A stretch of DNA of 64,000 nucleotides from an uncultured Acidobacteriaceae bacterium (GCA_903911925.1 CAIWFH010000081.1:62001-126000), one strand, 5' to 3'; numbered from the stretch's first letter, positions 29,985-40,685 are shown. The notes: generated by a model from the letters alone, not told the origin. Translations and numbers: made by a program.

Positions 29985-30214
29985 ACGTCTTGTGAAGTGC
30001 CTGTTCTATCTCTAATCGAATCTGGATAAAAGATGCGTCCTGCGGGGTACCAGCTGCCGGACCCAAGTCCGGCGTTGGGAACACAGAGCGCATCCATCTT
30101 TGAATTGTAGCGCGTTCCTTTCGTTCTGGAACAGGGCGGCTCGCCAAAACCAGCAACCGAGTCGAGTCACTTGCCTGATCGGCCCGGTTGCTGAATCTCA
30201 AAATCCCCGGCGCC

Positions 30215-32518
30215 TCAGGATCTGTAGCTTTTGGGGAAATCGGGCAGCAGCCCAACCCCTTTCAGATCGAAGTTCCTGAAACCAAGCTTTAGAGCTGGAG
30301 AATCCGGTTTGACGCGGTAATCGCGTTCCCTCGGGTCGAAAAACAGGGGGTCGGTGCAGAGCGAGTGCTTGTCGCAGCCCATGGCCTGCCATTGTTCCAG
30401 GGAGAGGCGCGTTGTCTTGCCGTCTCGGGGAGTGTACTCGGCAGAGAATTGGCCGGGTTCGACGAAGATCAGGTTGTTGTCTACCTCTTCAGCAAACGGC
30501 CCTTGAATGCCCGGCGATCCTATCTTGTAGGCCATGGCAGGCGCGCTGTTCGCGTCTGGCCGCGGCACAATAATGTTGCGCGTGAACCGGTCGTGGTTGT
30601 GCTCGTAACTCCCCCAGAAAACCACTGGATCGGTGGGATGGATGAAGATATTGTTTTCCACGGTGCGATAGTCGCCTGGGCTGAGTGTAATGCTCAGGCC
30701 GATGCAGAGGTTATCGTGGACATGAAAGTGCGATGAACCATCGTCGAGGTCGATGCCCATCTGGCGCAGCCAGAAATCGCCGTGACGGCCGGGCTCTTCA
30801 TGCAGGTAGTTGAATCGGAACTCGTTGATGTAACCGTCTTCTTCGGGGTTAAGGAAGACAAAGTCCTTTTCGTTTTCGTGAAGGCCGGAAGCGTGCGAAA
30901 TCGGCCCGTGGTTCTGCTCGTAGCACCAGTATCTGCCGCGTCCCCATGAACTGATCGGCCCGTGGTCGGAGGTTTCGCGCACTGTGTCGTGAATCTCGTT
31001 GTACTCGATGATGTGTCCGCCGCCCCATCCATCGTTGAAAGTCATGGCCGCCTGCGGCATGTTGTAAATATGGTTATGGCTGATAGTGCTGCGCAGCGTA
31101 ATAGAACTGAAGACCCCGGCAATCTGCTTGCCGAAGACGCCGCAGTCGTGAATCAGGTTGTTCGAGATCGTGTTCTCTGTCGGCACCGGATGGCTGGTGC
31201 CCTGGGCGATGCTTTCTGAGCCGACCATGCAGATGGCGCTGTCGCCGGTCTCGGTGATCTTGTTGCCGTGGATCCTGTTATGCCGGTTGTAATTGCTGAG
31301 GAATATGCCGTTGCCGCCGACCGAGTCGAAGAAGCATTTCTCCACGGCGCAATCTTCAGCGCCTTCCATGAAGACTGCGCCACTGCGGTGGATGGTCCAG
31401 TCGCCGCGCGAGGGCGCTTCATACTGCTTGAAGAAAGTGCTTGCCGCGTGCGCAATCCTGAAGCCTGAGAGGCGGATGTGATGGACCGGGTCCTGCTGCG
31501 AGCCGCGGAACTCGGCCACCTGGTCAAGCATGGGCACTTCGACCTTCGCCGTGCGCAGGTCTACGCCGTCTGTGGGCATGTAGTAGAGAATGCCTTGTTC
31601 CGCGTCGAAATACCACTCGCCGGGCGAGTCCAGTTCTTCGAAGACATTTTCGATGTAGTAGCGCGCCTTGTAGGGGGCTTCCGCTGCGTCTTCTGCCGCG
31701 TAAAACTTGCTGCGGCCCAGTCCAGTTGATGTTGCTCCCCATTCAAGCTCGTTTATCTGGAATCCGCCCCAGCCAAGCTTCACCAGGTGCGCATCCCAGT
31801 CGATTCCGTTGACCTGCCACTGCAACGACCCCCAGTCGGCCACCGGGAAAATCTGCACTACTGCCAACTCCGGTTTGGCCCAATGCTTCCCAGTAAACGT
31901 AGCCGGCTCAAAGTGAAATTGCGTCGGCGGCCATGGTTCCGGTACCTGCGCCACGTCCAAATATCCGTCTCCCCAAACCAGCGGGTTCTTCGCGTCATGA
32001 TTCGGGTAGCGGGCGCGAATCTGGCGCTTGCCATTAACGAACAACTGTGTGAATGGAGTCTTGGAACCCTTCCACCCTGGCGGCGAACACATCATGATGC
32101 CGTCTTTGTAGGGCGTCCAGTGGCAATCGAGCCGCCGGCCGCCGCTCAAGGTGACTTCTTCGCCCGGATAGGCGGCATAAGTAATGGGGCATTCGGCCTT
32201 TCCTGAGTCGGCCGGTTCAAAAAGCAGCGGCTTGTGCAGGTACCAGGTTCCCTCCCGCACCCATACGGTAATTGCTGCAGCTTTCGTCTTATCCATTTGC
32301 CGCACGAGTTCCTGTGCCTTTGCCAGGGTCGCCAACGGTTGATGTTCTTTGCCGGTATTCCGGTCGCTGCCGCCTTTGGCCACATAAAGCTGCGGGCCGA
32401 GGGCGCTATTCGAATGCTCCCTGGGACTTTGTGCAAGCATTGTGCGGAAAGGCGGCAGGGTAGCAGCGGATCCAATGGCAGCGAGATAAGAGAGAAAAGT
32501 GCGTCGAGTGGGGTTCAT
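30215..32518 (-). CDS. Tat-exported right-handed beta-helix protein, probable carbohydrate-active enzyme
   Basis: The 767-residue protein begins with a twin-arginine leader (NPTRRTFLSYLAAIGSAATL). The mature part starts with YVAKGGSDRNTGKEHQPLAT, the standard opening of parallel beta-helix polysaccharide lyases and hydrolases (repeated Asp-Gly-Asn rungs). It continues with a beta-sandwich-like region (residues about 150-330) and several PbH1-type rungs: GNGIFLSNYNRHNRIHGNKI, ENTISNNLIHDCGVFG and STISHNHIYNMPQAAMTFND. The family is that of glycan-degrading proteins such as GH110- or PL-like enzymes. I cannot choose the class, nor the catalytic acids. It stands alone, reading away from purL. 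Confidence 0.85.
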   Translation of the reverse strand: MNPTRRTFLSYLAAIGSAATLPPFRTMLAQSPREHSNSALGPQLYVAKGGSDRNTGKEHQPLATLAKAQELVRQMDKTKAAAITVWVREGTWYLHKPLLFEPADSGKAECPITYAAYPGEEVTLSGGRRLDCHWTPYKDGIMMCSPPGWKGSKTPFTQLFVNGKRQIRARYPNHDAKNPLVWGDGYLDVAQVPEPWPPTQFHFEPATFTGKHWAKPELAVVQIFPVADWGSLQWQVNGIDWDAHLVKLGWGGFQINELEWGATSTGLGRSKFYAAEDAAEAPYKARYYIENVFEELDSPGEWYFDAEQGILYYMPTDGVDLRTAKVEVPMLDQVAEFRGSQQDPVHHIRLSGFRIAHAASTFFKQYEAPSRGDWTIHRSGAVFMEGAEDCAVEKCFFDSVGGNGIFLSNYNRHNRIHGNKITETGDSAICMVGSESIAQGTSHPVPTENTISNNLIHDCGVFGKQIAGVFSSITLRSTISHNHIYNMPQAAMTFNDGWGGGHIIEYNEIHDTVRETSDHGPISSWGRGRYWCYEQNHGPISHASGLHENEKDFVFLNPEEDGYINEFRFNYLHEEPGRHGDFWLRQMGIDLDDGSSHFHVHDNLCIGLSITLSPGDYRTVENNIFIHPTDPVVFWGSYEHNHDRFTRNIIVPRPDANSAPAMAYKIGSPGIQGPFAEEVDNNLIFVEPGQFSAEYTPRDGKTTRLSLEQWQAMGCDKHSLCTDPLFFDPRERDYRVKPDSPALKLGFRNFDLKGVGLLPDFPKSYRS

Positions 32519-32796
32519 GGGACGGGAACTCCTCCTGAGTCAGGATGACCAGGCAAAGACCGTGGGCCATCATCGAACCACCTTGTTGGGGCTCGACGAC
32601 GCCAACACAGAACGATGCAGGAATCTATGCCTGGAACGAATGCAAGGGATTATAGCCCCTTGCGGCCTACGGAACGGCCAAAGAACCGCGTTGGCAGGTG
32701 CACCGGAAATGCGGCATTTGCACATTTGGCCCGCCTTTCCACACCACTTGAGGCGCCACCGAATGTGAATGCCGTGCGACAATTAAGGCAATCGTG

Positions 32797-35253
32797 ATGA
32801 CCACAGCCTCCTCTGCAGTCGTTCCCGAACCGGTATCTGTTACACCGGAGTTGCTGGCCCAGCACAGCATCACTCAGGATGAGTACAATCGCATCCTGTC
32901 GGCGCTCGGACGTGTTCCATCCCTAACAGAATTGGGCATTTACAGCGTCATGTGGAGCGAGCACTGCTCCTACAAGTCGAGCCGCGTTCACCTCAAGCGG
33001 CTGCCCACCAAGAGCGACCGCGTGGTGCAGGGGCCGGGTGAAAACGCCGGCATCATCGACGTGGGCGACGGCTGGGCCTGTGCCTTCAAGATTGAAAGCC
33101 ACAACCATCCCAGCTATATCGAGCCCTACCAGGGCGCGGCCACGGGCGTGGGCGGCATTTTGCGCGATATTTTTACCATGGGTGCGCGGCCGCTGGCGGT
33201 CATGGATTCTCTGCGCTTCGGCCCTATCGAGCCGGGCAACGCCGAGCCGGAAGTGGTCGCGAAAAACCACTCCATCGTTGAGGGCGTGGTCAGTGGCATT
33301 GCCGGCTACGGCAACTGCTTTGGTGTGCCCTGCCTGGGCGGTGAAACCAAGTTCGAGACCTGCTACAGCGGCAATCCGCTGGTCAACGCCTTTGCCTTGG
33401 GCATGGTCAAGATCGACGAAATCTTCTACGGCAAGGCCTCGGGCGCGGGCAATCCCGTGATTTACGTTGGCGCTAAGACGGGCCGCGACGGCATTCACGG
33501 GGCCACCATGGCCAGCGAGGAGTTCCACGAGGGCACCGAGGCCAAGCGGCCCAACGTCCAGGTGGGCGACCCCTTCATGGAGAAATTGCTGATGGAGGCC
33601 TGCCTTGAAGCCATGAAGACCGGCGCCATCGTCGGCATTCAGGACATGGGCGCCGCCGGACTCACCTGCTCCACCTGCGAGATGGGTGGCCGCGGCGGCG
33701 TGGGCCTTGATGTCGAACTTGACCTTGTTCCGCAGCGCGAAACCGGGATGACGTCCTACGAGATCATGCTCTCCGAGAGCCAGGAGCGCATGCTGCTTGT
33801 GGCCACCAAGGGCCGCGAGGGCGAGGTGCTTCGGGTATTCGAAAAGTGGGGCCTTGACGGCGTGATCGTGGGCACGGTTGAGAATGAATCGCGCCTCAAA
33901 ATCCGCCACCACGGCGTGCTGGTGGCCGACATTCCCAACCAGTCGCTCACTGACGATGCTCCGCTGTATCACCGGCCCGTCGGGGTTTGGAAGACTCCCA
34001 TTTCGCTTGAGCCTTCTGAGGAGATTCAAGCCCGGCTCGCCGAGGACCGCGACTTTACCGGCGACCTGATCAAGCTTCTTTCCAGCGCCAATGTATGCAG
34101 CAAGCGCTGGGTTCACGAGCAGTACGACACCATGGTGCAAACCAACACCGTTCTCGGCCCCGGCGGCGAGGGCGGCGTCATGCGCATCAAGGGCACCGGC
34201 ACGCCGGGCCACGAGCGCGGTCTGGCCATGGCTCTGGACGGCAACGGCCGCTGGGCATACCTGGACCCCAAACTGGGCGCGATTCATGCCGTGGCGGAGT
34301 GTACCCGCAAGGTGGCCATGACCGGCGCAACGCCAGTGGCTGCCACCAACTGCCTCAACTTCGGCAACCCGGAGAAGCCAGAGATAATGGCCCAGCTTTC
34401 GGCAGCCATTGACGGCATTGCCGAGGCCTGCACGGCCCTGGGCACACCCATTACCGGCGGCAACGTCTCGCTCTATAACGAGACCAAGGGCGGAGGCATT
34501 TATCCCACCCCGGTGCTGGGCATAGTGGGCATTCTTGAAGACGTGACCAAGGCGGTTCCGGCGCACTTCCGCGAAGGCGGCGACGCCATTTTGCTTTTGT
34601 GGCCAATTCCCGCAGGCGAAGAGCCGAACCCGGAGCTCCACGTTCCGTTCCCGTCCGACCAGGTTGAGAGCAATGCCGACCCGCTTACCCCGCTTCTGGG
34701 CGACCAGACGGGCATCCATCCAGAAGCAGTTGAAACCGAAGCAACCGCTTCAGCCGAGTTGGTAACCTTTGGCTCCTCAGAATATGCGCACGTGGTGCTG
34801 GGCGGCGTCTGGGGACAGCCCCCTCCGATTGACCTGGACGCGGAGGCCGATCTGCACACGCTGCTGGCCGTTCTGGCCGAGCGTCAACTGATTCGCTCAG
34901 CAAGAGACCTTGGCGACGGCGGCATTGCGGTTGCCCTGGCCCAGGCCGCATTCCCGCTTGGCATCGGAGCCACCGTCGAGCAGGAACAATCGCTCATGGT
35001 TCATCCGCTTTTCGGGTTGTTCGCAGAGCCTGCCTCCACCGTGATTGTCTCCACCGGCCCGAGTCAGATGGAAGAGATTGAAGACCTGGCCGACGAATAC
35101 GGCCACTTTGTGGCTCGCATCGGCACCACGGGCGGCGACCGGCTTGAGATCAATGTCTACAAACAGCCGATGATATCGGCCTCTCTTGAGGAACTCCGCA
35201 AGCCCTGGGCCGATGCACTTGAAGCGACCCTGCATGGCGAGGTCCTGGCATGA
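32797..35253 (+). CDS. purL: Phosphoribosylformylglycinamidine synthase, large subunit PurL
   Basis: PurL converts FGAR to FGAM in purine synthesis, using ammonia from PurQ. At 818 residues it is the small (PurS/PurQ-dependent) type but somewhat longer than the usual 740. I see a roughly 40-60-residue insert near residues 605-660 ([13 protein letters not shown] ... TASAELV). Motifs: [10 protein letters not shown] with the active-site His, [38 protein letters not shown] and [11 protein letters not shown]. The start is ATG 32797 (a GTG precedes it at 32794). The last bases overlap the purF start (ATGA), so both are co-translated. purS and purQ are not in this window. Confidence 0.96.
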   Translation: MTTASSAVVPEPVSVTPELLAQHSITQDEYNRILSALGRVPSLTELGIYSVMWSEHCSYKSSRVHLKRLPTKSDRVVQGPGENAGIIDVGDGWACAFKIESHNHPSYIEPYQGAATGVGGILRDIFTMGARPLAVMDSLRFGPIEPGNAEPEVVAKNHSIVEGVVSGIAGYGNCFGVPCLGGETKFETCYSGNPLVNAFALGMVKIDEIFYGKASGAGNPVIYVGAKTGRDGIHGATMASEEFHEGTEAKRPNVQVGDPFMEKLLMEACLEAMKTGAIVGIQDMGAAGLTCSTCEMGGRGGVGLDVELDLVPQRETGMTSYEIMLSESQERMLLVATKGREGEVLRVFEKWGLDGVIVGTVENESRLKIRHHGVLVADIPNQSLTDDAPLYHRPVGVWKTPISLEPSEEIQARLAEDRDFTGDLIKLLSSANVCSKRWVHEQYDTMVQTNTVLGPGGEGGVMRIKGTGTPGHERGLAMALDGNGRWAYLDPKLGAIHAVAECTRKVAMTGATPVAATNCLNFGNPEKPEIMAQLSAAIDGIAEACTALGTPITGGNVSLYNETKGGGIYPTPVLGIVGILEDVTKAVPAHFREGGDAILLLWPIPAGEEPNPELHVPFPSDQVESNADPLTPLLGDQTGIHPEAVETEATASAELVTFGSSEYAHVVLGGVWGQPPPIDLDAEADLHTLLAVLAERQLIRSARDLGDGGIAVALAQAAFPLGIGATVEQEQSLMVHPLFGLFAEPASTVIVSTGPSQMEEIEDLADEYGHFVARIGTTGGDRLEINVYKQPMISASLEELRKPWADALEATLHGEVLA

Positions 35254-36800
35254 TCGGGAGGCTCTACCAGGGGGTCGAGGGCATCGCCGATATTTCAACA
35301 ACCCTTCGGGTTCTCCCAGAGGTCTGTCATCCTGAGCGATCGAAGGGAGTCGAAGGACCTGCGGTTGCTTTTCCCCTGGTCCCTGTCTTTGACAAACTCC
35401 GCGAGGAATGCGGCGTGGTCGCCATCCACGGCCATCCCGACGCTGCACGCCAAGCCTACCTCGGCCTTTATGCGCTGCAGCATCGCGGACAAGAGTCCGC
35501 CGGCATCGCCACCGCCGACGGACAACACCTGGCCAACATCAAGGGCATGGGCCTGGTGAGCGAAATCTTCACGGATGACGTGCTGGCCAAGCTGCCCGGC
35601 CACATGGCCATCGGCCACACCCGCTACTCCACCACCGGCGACTCGGCGTTGCTCAACGCCCAGCCCATTCGCGTGGATTCAACCAAGGGCCTGATCGCGA
35701 TCGCCCATAACGGTAACCTGGTGAACCTGGGCAATGTGCGCGCACGGCTTGAGCGCGACGGCGCCTACTTCCAGACCACGTCGGACTCTGAGATCATCGT
35801 CCAACTCATCGCTCACTCCCATGCTGGAACGCTTGTGGACGCCATTGCCGACTCGCTCAGCCATGTCGAGGGCGCCTTCTCCATCGTGATGATGACCCGC
35901 GACCGCGTATTTGCCGCTCGCGACCCGCGCGGCTTTCGTCCGCTCTCGATAGGACGCATCCGGAATTCGGAAGGCCCGGACACCATCGTCTTTGCCAGCG
36001 AGTCCTGTGCATTTGACCTGCTCCGCGCCGAGTTCATTCGCGACGTGCTTCCCGGCGAACTGGTGATGGTTACCGAGGACGGCGTGACCAGCCGGCAGTA
36101 TGCCAGCGGCGTTCCGCAATCCAGTTGCGTCTTTGAGCATGTCTACTTTGCCCGGCCCGACAGCCGCATTTTTGGCCGCTGGGTGCAGGAGAGCCGCGAC
36201 CAGATGGGCCGCCAGCTGGCGCGCGAGTCGGGCGTTCCGGCCGACCTCATCGTGCCTGTGCCCGACTCTGGCGTCACCGCGGCGATGGGCTATGCCGAGC
36301 GGGCCGGCATCCCGTTCCGCATGGGCCTCATCCGCAACCACTATGTAGGCCGCACGTTTATTGAGCCTGAACAGCGGGTCCGCGACTTTGGCGTGCGGTT
36401 GAAGCTCAACCCAGTGCGCAACCTGCTTGAAGGCAAGAGAGTCATCCTCATCGACGACTCCATCATTCGCGGGACGACCAGCAGAAAGATTGTTCGCATG
36501 GTGCGCGGCGCGGGAGCCAAAGAGGTTCACCTGCGCATAAGTTGCCCCCCGACTATCTCCCCGTGCTTCTACGGAGTAGATACACCCAGCAAGAAGGAAC
36601 TTATTGCCGCCAATAAGTCAATTGAAGAAATTTGCAGCTTTATTGAAGCTGACTCCCTCGCCTACTTATCGCTGGAAGGCTTGCTGAAGTGCTGCGAAGG
36701 CGAAAAACATATCGGCTATTGCACGGCATGTTATACCGGCAACTACCCCACAGAGTGGGTTGATGCCAAAGACATTTTGCCCGCGACAGTAAGCCTGTAA
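35250..36800 (+). CDS. purF: Amidophosphoribosyltransferase PurF with long propeptide region
   Basis: PurF makes 5-phosphoribosylamine, the first committed purine step. The Ntn-type glutaminase nucleophile is Cys54 in [16 protein letters not shown]. Downstream are [16 protein letters not shown], the PRPP motif [18 protein letters not shown], and the C-terminal [12 protein letters not shown] with CPPTISPC, which suggest an iron-sulfur cluster as in the Bacillus enzyme. If ATG 35250 is the start, 53 residues must be removed before the Cys, against about 11 in B. subtilis. Part of that leader ([12 protein letters not shown]) matches the translation of a dispersed DNA repeat. The gene is translationally coupled to purL. 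Confidence 0.94.
   Translation: MIGRLYQGVEGIADISTTLRVLPEVCHPERSKGVEGPAVAFPLVPVFDKLREECGVVAIHGHPDAARQAYLGLYALQHRGQESAGIATADGQHLANIKGMGLVSEIFTDDVLAKLPGHMAIGHTRYSTTGDSALLNAQPIRVDSTKGLIAIAHNGNLVNLGNVRARLERDGAYFQTTSDSEIIVQLIAHSHAGTLVDAIADSLSHVEGAFSIVMMTRDRVFAARDPRGFRPLSIGRIRNSEGPDTIVFASESCAFDLLRAEFIRDVLPGELVMVTEDGVTSRQYASGVPQSSCVFEHVYFARPDSRIFGRWVQESRDQMGRQLARESGVPADLIVPVPDSGVTAAMGYAERAGIPFRMGLIRNHYVGRTFIEPEQRVRDFGVRLKLNPVRNLLEGKRVILIDDSIIRGTTSRKIVRMVRGAGAKEVHLRISCPPTISPCFYGVDTPSKKELIAANKSIEEICSFIEADSLAYLSLEGLLKCCEGEKHIGYCTACYTGNYPTEWVDAKDILPATVSL
35318..35373. repeat. Dispersed-repeat-like segment inside the purF leader region
   Basis: The segment starting at CTGTCATCCTGAGCG (35324) and running through GGAGTCGAAGGACCTGCGG resembles a short repeat that I know from many bacterial genomes, including Acidobacteria, where it usually sits between genes. 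Here it is read in frame as [13 protein letters not shown] in the part removed from PurF. The assignment rests on recognition and not on a second copy in this window. Confidence 0.5.
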
Positions 36801-36869
36801 CCCATCACTGGACGCCATGCTGCCCCGTTGATAAAAGCAGCGGCAGGCGCTCCCTCCCGCCGCCGGTCA

Positions 36870-37943
36870 TCAATATGCTCCCGCTGGTTTAAATTGGTAG
36901 AACGAGCAGCGCAGCGGATGGCTTTTCGAGCAGGTCCCGGCATCTGCCGGATGATGAAATTCATAATCCACTGAGTCAACAATGTCGGGCCTTCCGGCCG
37001 TCCTCGAGAACTCAATATCGTCGTAGAGAAAGCCATTGAGCGCGCCCTGCCGCAGATGGCTGAGATACGCCCCGGTCGTGAATGCATTCGATATGGCTGG
37101 CACCACGCCCTTGTATGGATCGAGAACGGTTCCGCTTTCAAGGTAGGTTCCCGACAGGTCCATGTGCTCGGGCAATTCATGGTTGTGCCTGGCAATGTAG
37201 CCCCGAAGCACCTGGTTGGACCTTGAGATTTCAAAGGCCGCGAGTATCCGCTGGGCGGCCAACGTGGCAGATTCCTGCGATGTGTGTTTTATTTCGCTGG
37301 AGTCGCCCTTCGCTATCATCCTGTTGATGGTTGCGAAATCGTATTCGAAGTCGAGAGCATCCGCACTGGCGACGTAGTGCTCTACTCCTGTGATCCCGGC
37401 GTCCATTTGTGCTGCGGCTCCTGGTTCAGTCTTGACCGGTGCATCCTTCTTCAGCAGGTGAGAGTACCTCTCAAGCAGGCACTCGTCGTAGCGCCGGCGC
37501 GCGCTCTTGTTCACTTCCACAACGTAGCTCCACGCAGACGGGCCGATGTGCTCGTAGAGCCGAAACCCGAGGTCGATCTCTTCCTTTGTCCTTGGGTTCT
37601 CAAGGCGGGCCAGAACGGCGTTGGCCACAATGCGCCGGCTCTCCTCGTCCGCATTCAGAAACTGCGAAAGAATGGCGAGATCTCCCTCGGAACTGTCCTT
37701 TGCGGCAAACAGGTGACTCACCACCTCCGCCAATCGCTGGTTCCTTTCGCGGGCGTCCTGCGCGAGTGCTTCATCCTGCTTGTTTTTGAGGTCGGCGTCG
37801 TGAATCAGCTTCTGTTGCTCCAGGTCCAACTTGTGCTGCTTGGTTTGTTCCAGAGCGGCCTCCAGTTGCGTTTCGGCTGTCTTCTGGTCGGTCGCGGCTT
37901 TTTGCCGCAGGCTCTCCACACTCACCCGGCTTCCCACCACCAC
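36870..37943 (-). CDS. Coiled-coil protein of unknown function, apparent frameshift near its 5' end
   Basis: The main open frame encodes 357 residues: an N-terminal coiled coil (SVESLRQKAATDQKTAETQLEAALEQ and onward, residues 8-70, rich in Gln/Lys/Glu) and a roughly 280-residue C-terminal region with no family that I recognise. Upstream, ATG 38000-38002 follows an AGGAGA ribosome site and starts MEEQQGGPPSDKGAADEG, but runs into a stop at 37922 in another frame. One added base in the GGG run at 37950-37952 would join the two frames and create a hydrophobic stretch (IAVVVG). So the gene is either recently broken, misread by the assembly, or frameshifted on purpose. The joined protein would probably be membrane-anchored. 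Confidence 0.7.
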   Translation of the reverse strand: MVVGSRVSVESLRQKAATDQKTAETQLEAALEQTKQHKLDLEQQKLIHDADLKNKQDEALAQDARERNQRLAEVVSHLFAAKDSSEGDLAILSQFLNADEESRRIVANAVLARLENPRTKEEIDLGFRLYEHIGPSAWSYVVEVNKSARRRYDECLLERYSHLLKKDAPVKTEPGAAAQMDAGITGVEHYVASADALDFEYDFATINRMIAKGDSSEIKHTSQESATLAAQRILAAFEISRSNQVLRGYIARHNHELPEHMDLSGTYLESGTVLDPYKGVVPAISNAFTTGAYLSHLRQGALNGFLYDDIEFSRTAGRPDIVDSVDYEFHHPADAGTCSKSHPLRCSFYQFKPAGAY

Positions 37944-38002
37944 CGCGATCCCTCGTCAGCCGCGCCCTTGTCGGAGGGCGGCCCGCCTTGCTGTTCTTCC
38001 AT

Positions 38003-38473
38003 CTCTCATCTCCTCGCGAAAAACATGTTGCAAACCCTGCCCGGGTGGGGAGTTAGGAATCGGATACGACTCGTGCATGGCTTAGTCGATTGCGTCGAAC
38101 TGTGTATCTCCACTCGGTCCAGAAAGCGAAGACACTTCAGGCGCGCGGCTGAAAAGTAGCCAGGGACTTTCAACCCGAGTTGGTCGTAAACGCAAGAAAC
38201 CGAATGGGGAATAAAGCCAGAAATCTGGTTTGCAGAATATAGCACAGTTTGGGGCGGAAGCTTCTTGCGCTTCCAGCACCATAGATAGAGTCATCTTCAA
38301 GAAACGAGCGCTCCTTTATGGCGCCTTTTCGCCTGCCAAATATCGCAAACTTTCCGCCTCCGCCTGTCTGACCCTCAAGGTGTTGATCCGGCTGGCGGGG
38401 GACGGGTTTTCCACCTCCCTTCGCCAATCTTCACAGCCATCGTAGCGCGCCATTCGGCCTAGACTTTACTCAT
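38003..38473. other. Intergenic region between the coiled-coil gene and dnaB
   Basis: The 471 bases contain no supported gene; short open frames on either strand have no ribosome sites or recognisable residues. It should hold the divergent promoters for the coiled-coil gene and dnaB. I saw no long hairpin and no repeat copy. Confidence 0.5.
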
Positions 38474-39859
38474 ATGGCCGCCATCCCCGAACTGACCCTT
38501 GACGCCGGAATGCCGGCAAATCTCGACGCTGAAAAGACGATTCTCGGCGCGATTCTGCTGGATAATGCGGCCCATGCCGAGGCTGCCGAGAAGCTTACTG
38601 CAGACGATTTTTCGCTCGACTCCCACCGCCGAATCTTCCAGCGGATGACCGAGCTGATGGACCTGCAGCGGGCCGTGGACACAGTGACGCTGGCCAACGA
38701 GCTGGACCGCAACAAGGAGCTGGATGCGATCGGCGGCCGGGCTTACCTCTTCTCGCTTACCGAGGGTTTGCCGCGGCGGCCGGTGATTGAAGACTACATC
38801 CGCATCGTCAAAGACAAGAGCATGTTGCGGCGCCTCATGCTCATTTGCTCTTCGGCCATCGCGCGCGCGGCCGACGAAACCGAAGACGCTATGTCGGTGC
38901 TGGACGGCACCGAGCAGAAGCTGCTCGAAGTAAGTGAAAACGGCATGTCCCAGGGCTTCCAGTCCCTGGACGAGATTGTCAGGAACTCCTTTGGGTCCAT
39001 CGACAACCTGTATAAAGACAGTCGCGTGGTTACGGGACTGGCCACAGGTTTTACCCAATTCGATGAAATGACGAGCGGCCTGCAGAAGGGCGAACTGATT
39101 ATCATTGCGGCTAGGCCGTCGATGGGGAAAACGGCGCTGGCCATCAACATCGCCCAGTTCGCGGCCATCAATCTCCAGGCAAAGGTTGCTGTTTTCAGCC
39201 TGGAAATGAGCAAGGAATCCCTGCTGCGCCGCATGCTGTCTTCGCAGGCCTGGGTAGACCAGCGCAAGCTGCAAACCGGCTTTCTGGGCAAAGACGATCA
39301 CGGCAAGCTGCAGAGAGCGCTGGAGCAGTTGATTGAGTCGCGTCTCTTCATCGATGACACAGCGGGCATATCGCTGGGCGAGATGCGGGCCAAGGCGCGG
39401 CGGCTCAAGCAAAACGAGAAGGGGCTCGACCTCATCGTGGTGGATTACCTGCAATTGATGTCGGCCACGGCGCCCTCGGGCGGCAAGCGCAGTTACGAGA
39501 ACCGCACCCAGGAGGTCTCGGCCATTTCGCGCGGGCTCAAGGCGTTGTCAAAAGAGCTGCATGTGCCGGTGGTGGCCCTGTCGCAGCTATCGCGTGCCAG
39601 CGAGCGCCGCGGCGACGACAAGCGGCCGCTATTGAGCGATCTGCGCGAGTCCGGCTCCATTGAGCAGGATGCCGACGTGGTGGCCTTCATTCATCGCGAG
39701 TCCTACTACAACCGCGACGAGGAGCAGACCAAGGAAGACAAGGCCAAGTCGGAGATCATCCTGGCCAAGCAGCGCAACGGCCCCACCGGCACGGTGAACC
39801 TGAACTTCATTTCGCAATTCACCCGCTTTGACAATCCGGACGCGGTGCACGAGGTCTAG
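38474..39859 (+). CDS. dnaB: Replicative DNA helicase DnaB
   Basis: The 461-residue protein has the N-terminal primase-interacting domain (NLDAEKTILGAILLDNAAHAE). A RecA-type motor follows: Walker A ARPSMGKTALAIN near residue 215, the VFSLEMSKESLLRRM motif, Walker B-like LIVVDYLQLM near residue 325, and the DLRESGSIEQDADVV region. The length matches bacterial DnaB, with no intein. The ATG at 38474 is right before the conserved start. It unwinds DNA at the replication fork as a hexamer. The gene stands alone on its strand. Confidence 0.97.
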   Translation: MAAIPELTLDAGMPANLDAEKTILGAILLDNAAHAEAAEKLTADDFSLDSHRRIFQRMTELMDLQRAVDTVTLANELDRNKELDAIGGRAYLFSLTEGLPRRPVIEDYIRIVKDKSMLRRLMLICSSAIARAADETEDAMSVLDGTEQKLLEVSENGMSQGFQSLDEIVRNSFGSIDNLYKDSRVVTGLATGFTQFDEMTSGLQKGELIIIAARPSMGKTALAINIAQFAAINLQAKVAVFSLEMSKESLLRRMLSSQAWVDQRKLQTGFLGKDDHGKLQRALEQLIESRLFIDDTAGISLGEMRAKARRLKQNEKGLDLIVVDYLQLMSATAPSGGKRSYENRTQEVSAISRGLKALSKELHVPVVALSQLSRASERRGDDKRPLLSDLRESGSIEQDADVVAFIHRESYYNRDEEQTKEDKAKSEIILAKQRNGPTGTVNLNFISQFTRFDNPDAVHEV

Positions 39860-39883
39860 GGCGGCCTGTGGCAGTTGCCCCCA

Positions 39884-39965
39884 GGGGCTAAAGCCTGTCG
39901 AGTTTCAATAAGCATCTTGCGGCGCGCGACCCAGAGGGTACCCCGCCGCGCCCTTTCAAAGCGAG
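39884..39965. repeat. Dispersed-repeat-like block after dnaB
   Basis: The stretch CCCCCAGGGGCTAAAGCC and the following GC-rich pair that ends in CGCGCCCTTTCAAA look like a known intergenic element of Acidobacteria (a palindrome, then a second palindrome). CCCCAGGGG is self-complementary. It may also terminate dnaB transcription. There is no second copy in this window, so the call rests on recognition. Confidence 0.35.
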
Positions 39966-39980
39966 CTTATAAGGCAGTTT

Positions 39981-40685
39981 CTACAATTCGTTGATGATGA
40001 GCGCGACCCGGCCGGCAATCAGGTCGGCTGGCGATTCTCCGGGACCTATTTCTATCAGGTCCACTGGGAAGGCGATGTTGTGCGGGCGCAGCACCAGCCG
40101 GTTGGCTACAAAGTCAACGTAGCGCAGCGTAAGGTGCGCGCCGTGGCGCACCGCGTAGAGGTTTGGCCGGTTGGGCCGGTAGGGCATCAGCGAGGTGTAA
40201 TGACGGTCAACCAGGACCGTTGCCTCTGGCAGCACCAGGGGGTCCATGGCCAGTGCGTCTGCAGCGGGGACGCGCACTGCAATAAACCGCTGCCACGCCC
40301 GGCGTGCGACCGATGGCCGGGCGCGGGCGGACTGAAGAACTCCAGCCGGCATGTAGAGCATGGCTTGCACAGCGGACGGGCGGATGAATGGCTCAAACAG
40401 CGCCACCGCGTGCGAGACGAGCGGAACGGTGCTCCTTTCGACGTCGGGGGGCAGGTCGCGAATCTGGAAGGTCGCCGGCAAGAGGTCAACTGCGGCCATG
40501 TGCTGTGCGGCCAGGATGCGGTCAATGGCTTCAAGCGAAAGCTGACGCCGACTGTGCAGAAAGTTCGACAGATGACTTTGCCCGAAGCCGGTCTGACGGG
40601 CCAATAGAGAGACGCTGAGCGTTCCCCGCTGTATCCTGCGCAGCAGTTCCAGGCGGAGCCGTTCATGCATCTGGGTAAAGTTCAT
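39981..40685 (-). CDS. XRE/LexA-like regulator: N-terminal HTH with S24-type C-terminal domain
   Basis: The protein of about 234 residues starts at ATG 40685 (the frame is open from TTG 40709). The N-terminal helix-turn-helix is of the Cro/CI kind (LLARQTGFGQSHLSNFLHSRRQLSLEAIDRIL). The C-terminal half (VRVPAADALAMDPLVLPEATVLVDRHY ... LYAVRHGAHLTLRYV) resembles the LexA/CI peptidase-like domain, with strand-rich spacing and a basic NRLVLRP segment. I cannot see a clear Ser/Lys dyad, so self-cleavage is doubtful. It lies between dnaB and a zinc-ribbon/sigma-like pair on the opposite strand. It is probably a small-molecule or damage-responsive regulator. The target is unknown. Confidence 0.75.
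   Translation of the reverse strand: MNFTQMHERLRLELLRRIQRGTLSVSLLARQTGFGQSHLSNFLHSRRQLSLEAIDRILAAQHMAAVDLLPATFQIRDLPPDVERSTVPLVSHAVALFEPFIRPSAVQAMLYMPAGVLQSARARPSVARRAWQRFIAVRVPAADALAMDPLVLPEATVLVDRHYTSLMPYRPNRPNLYAVRHGAHLTLRYVDFVANRLVLRPHNIAFPVDLIEIGPGESPADLIAGRVALIINEL

Noticed and set aside
32923..34719. A 598-codon open frame on the minus strand
   Set aside because: It lies opposite purL. Its His/Ala/Gly-rich product is an effect of the high-GC codon use.
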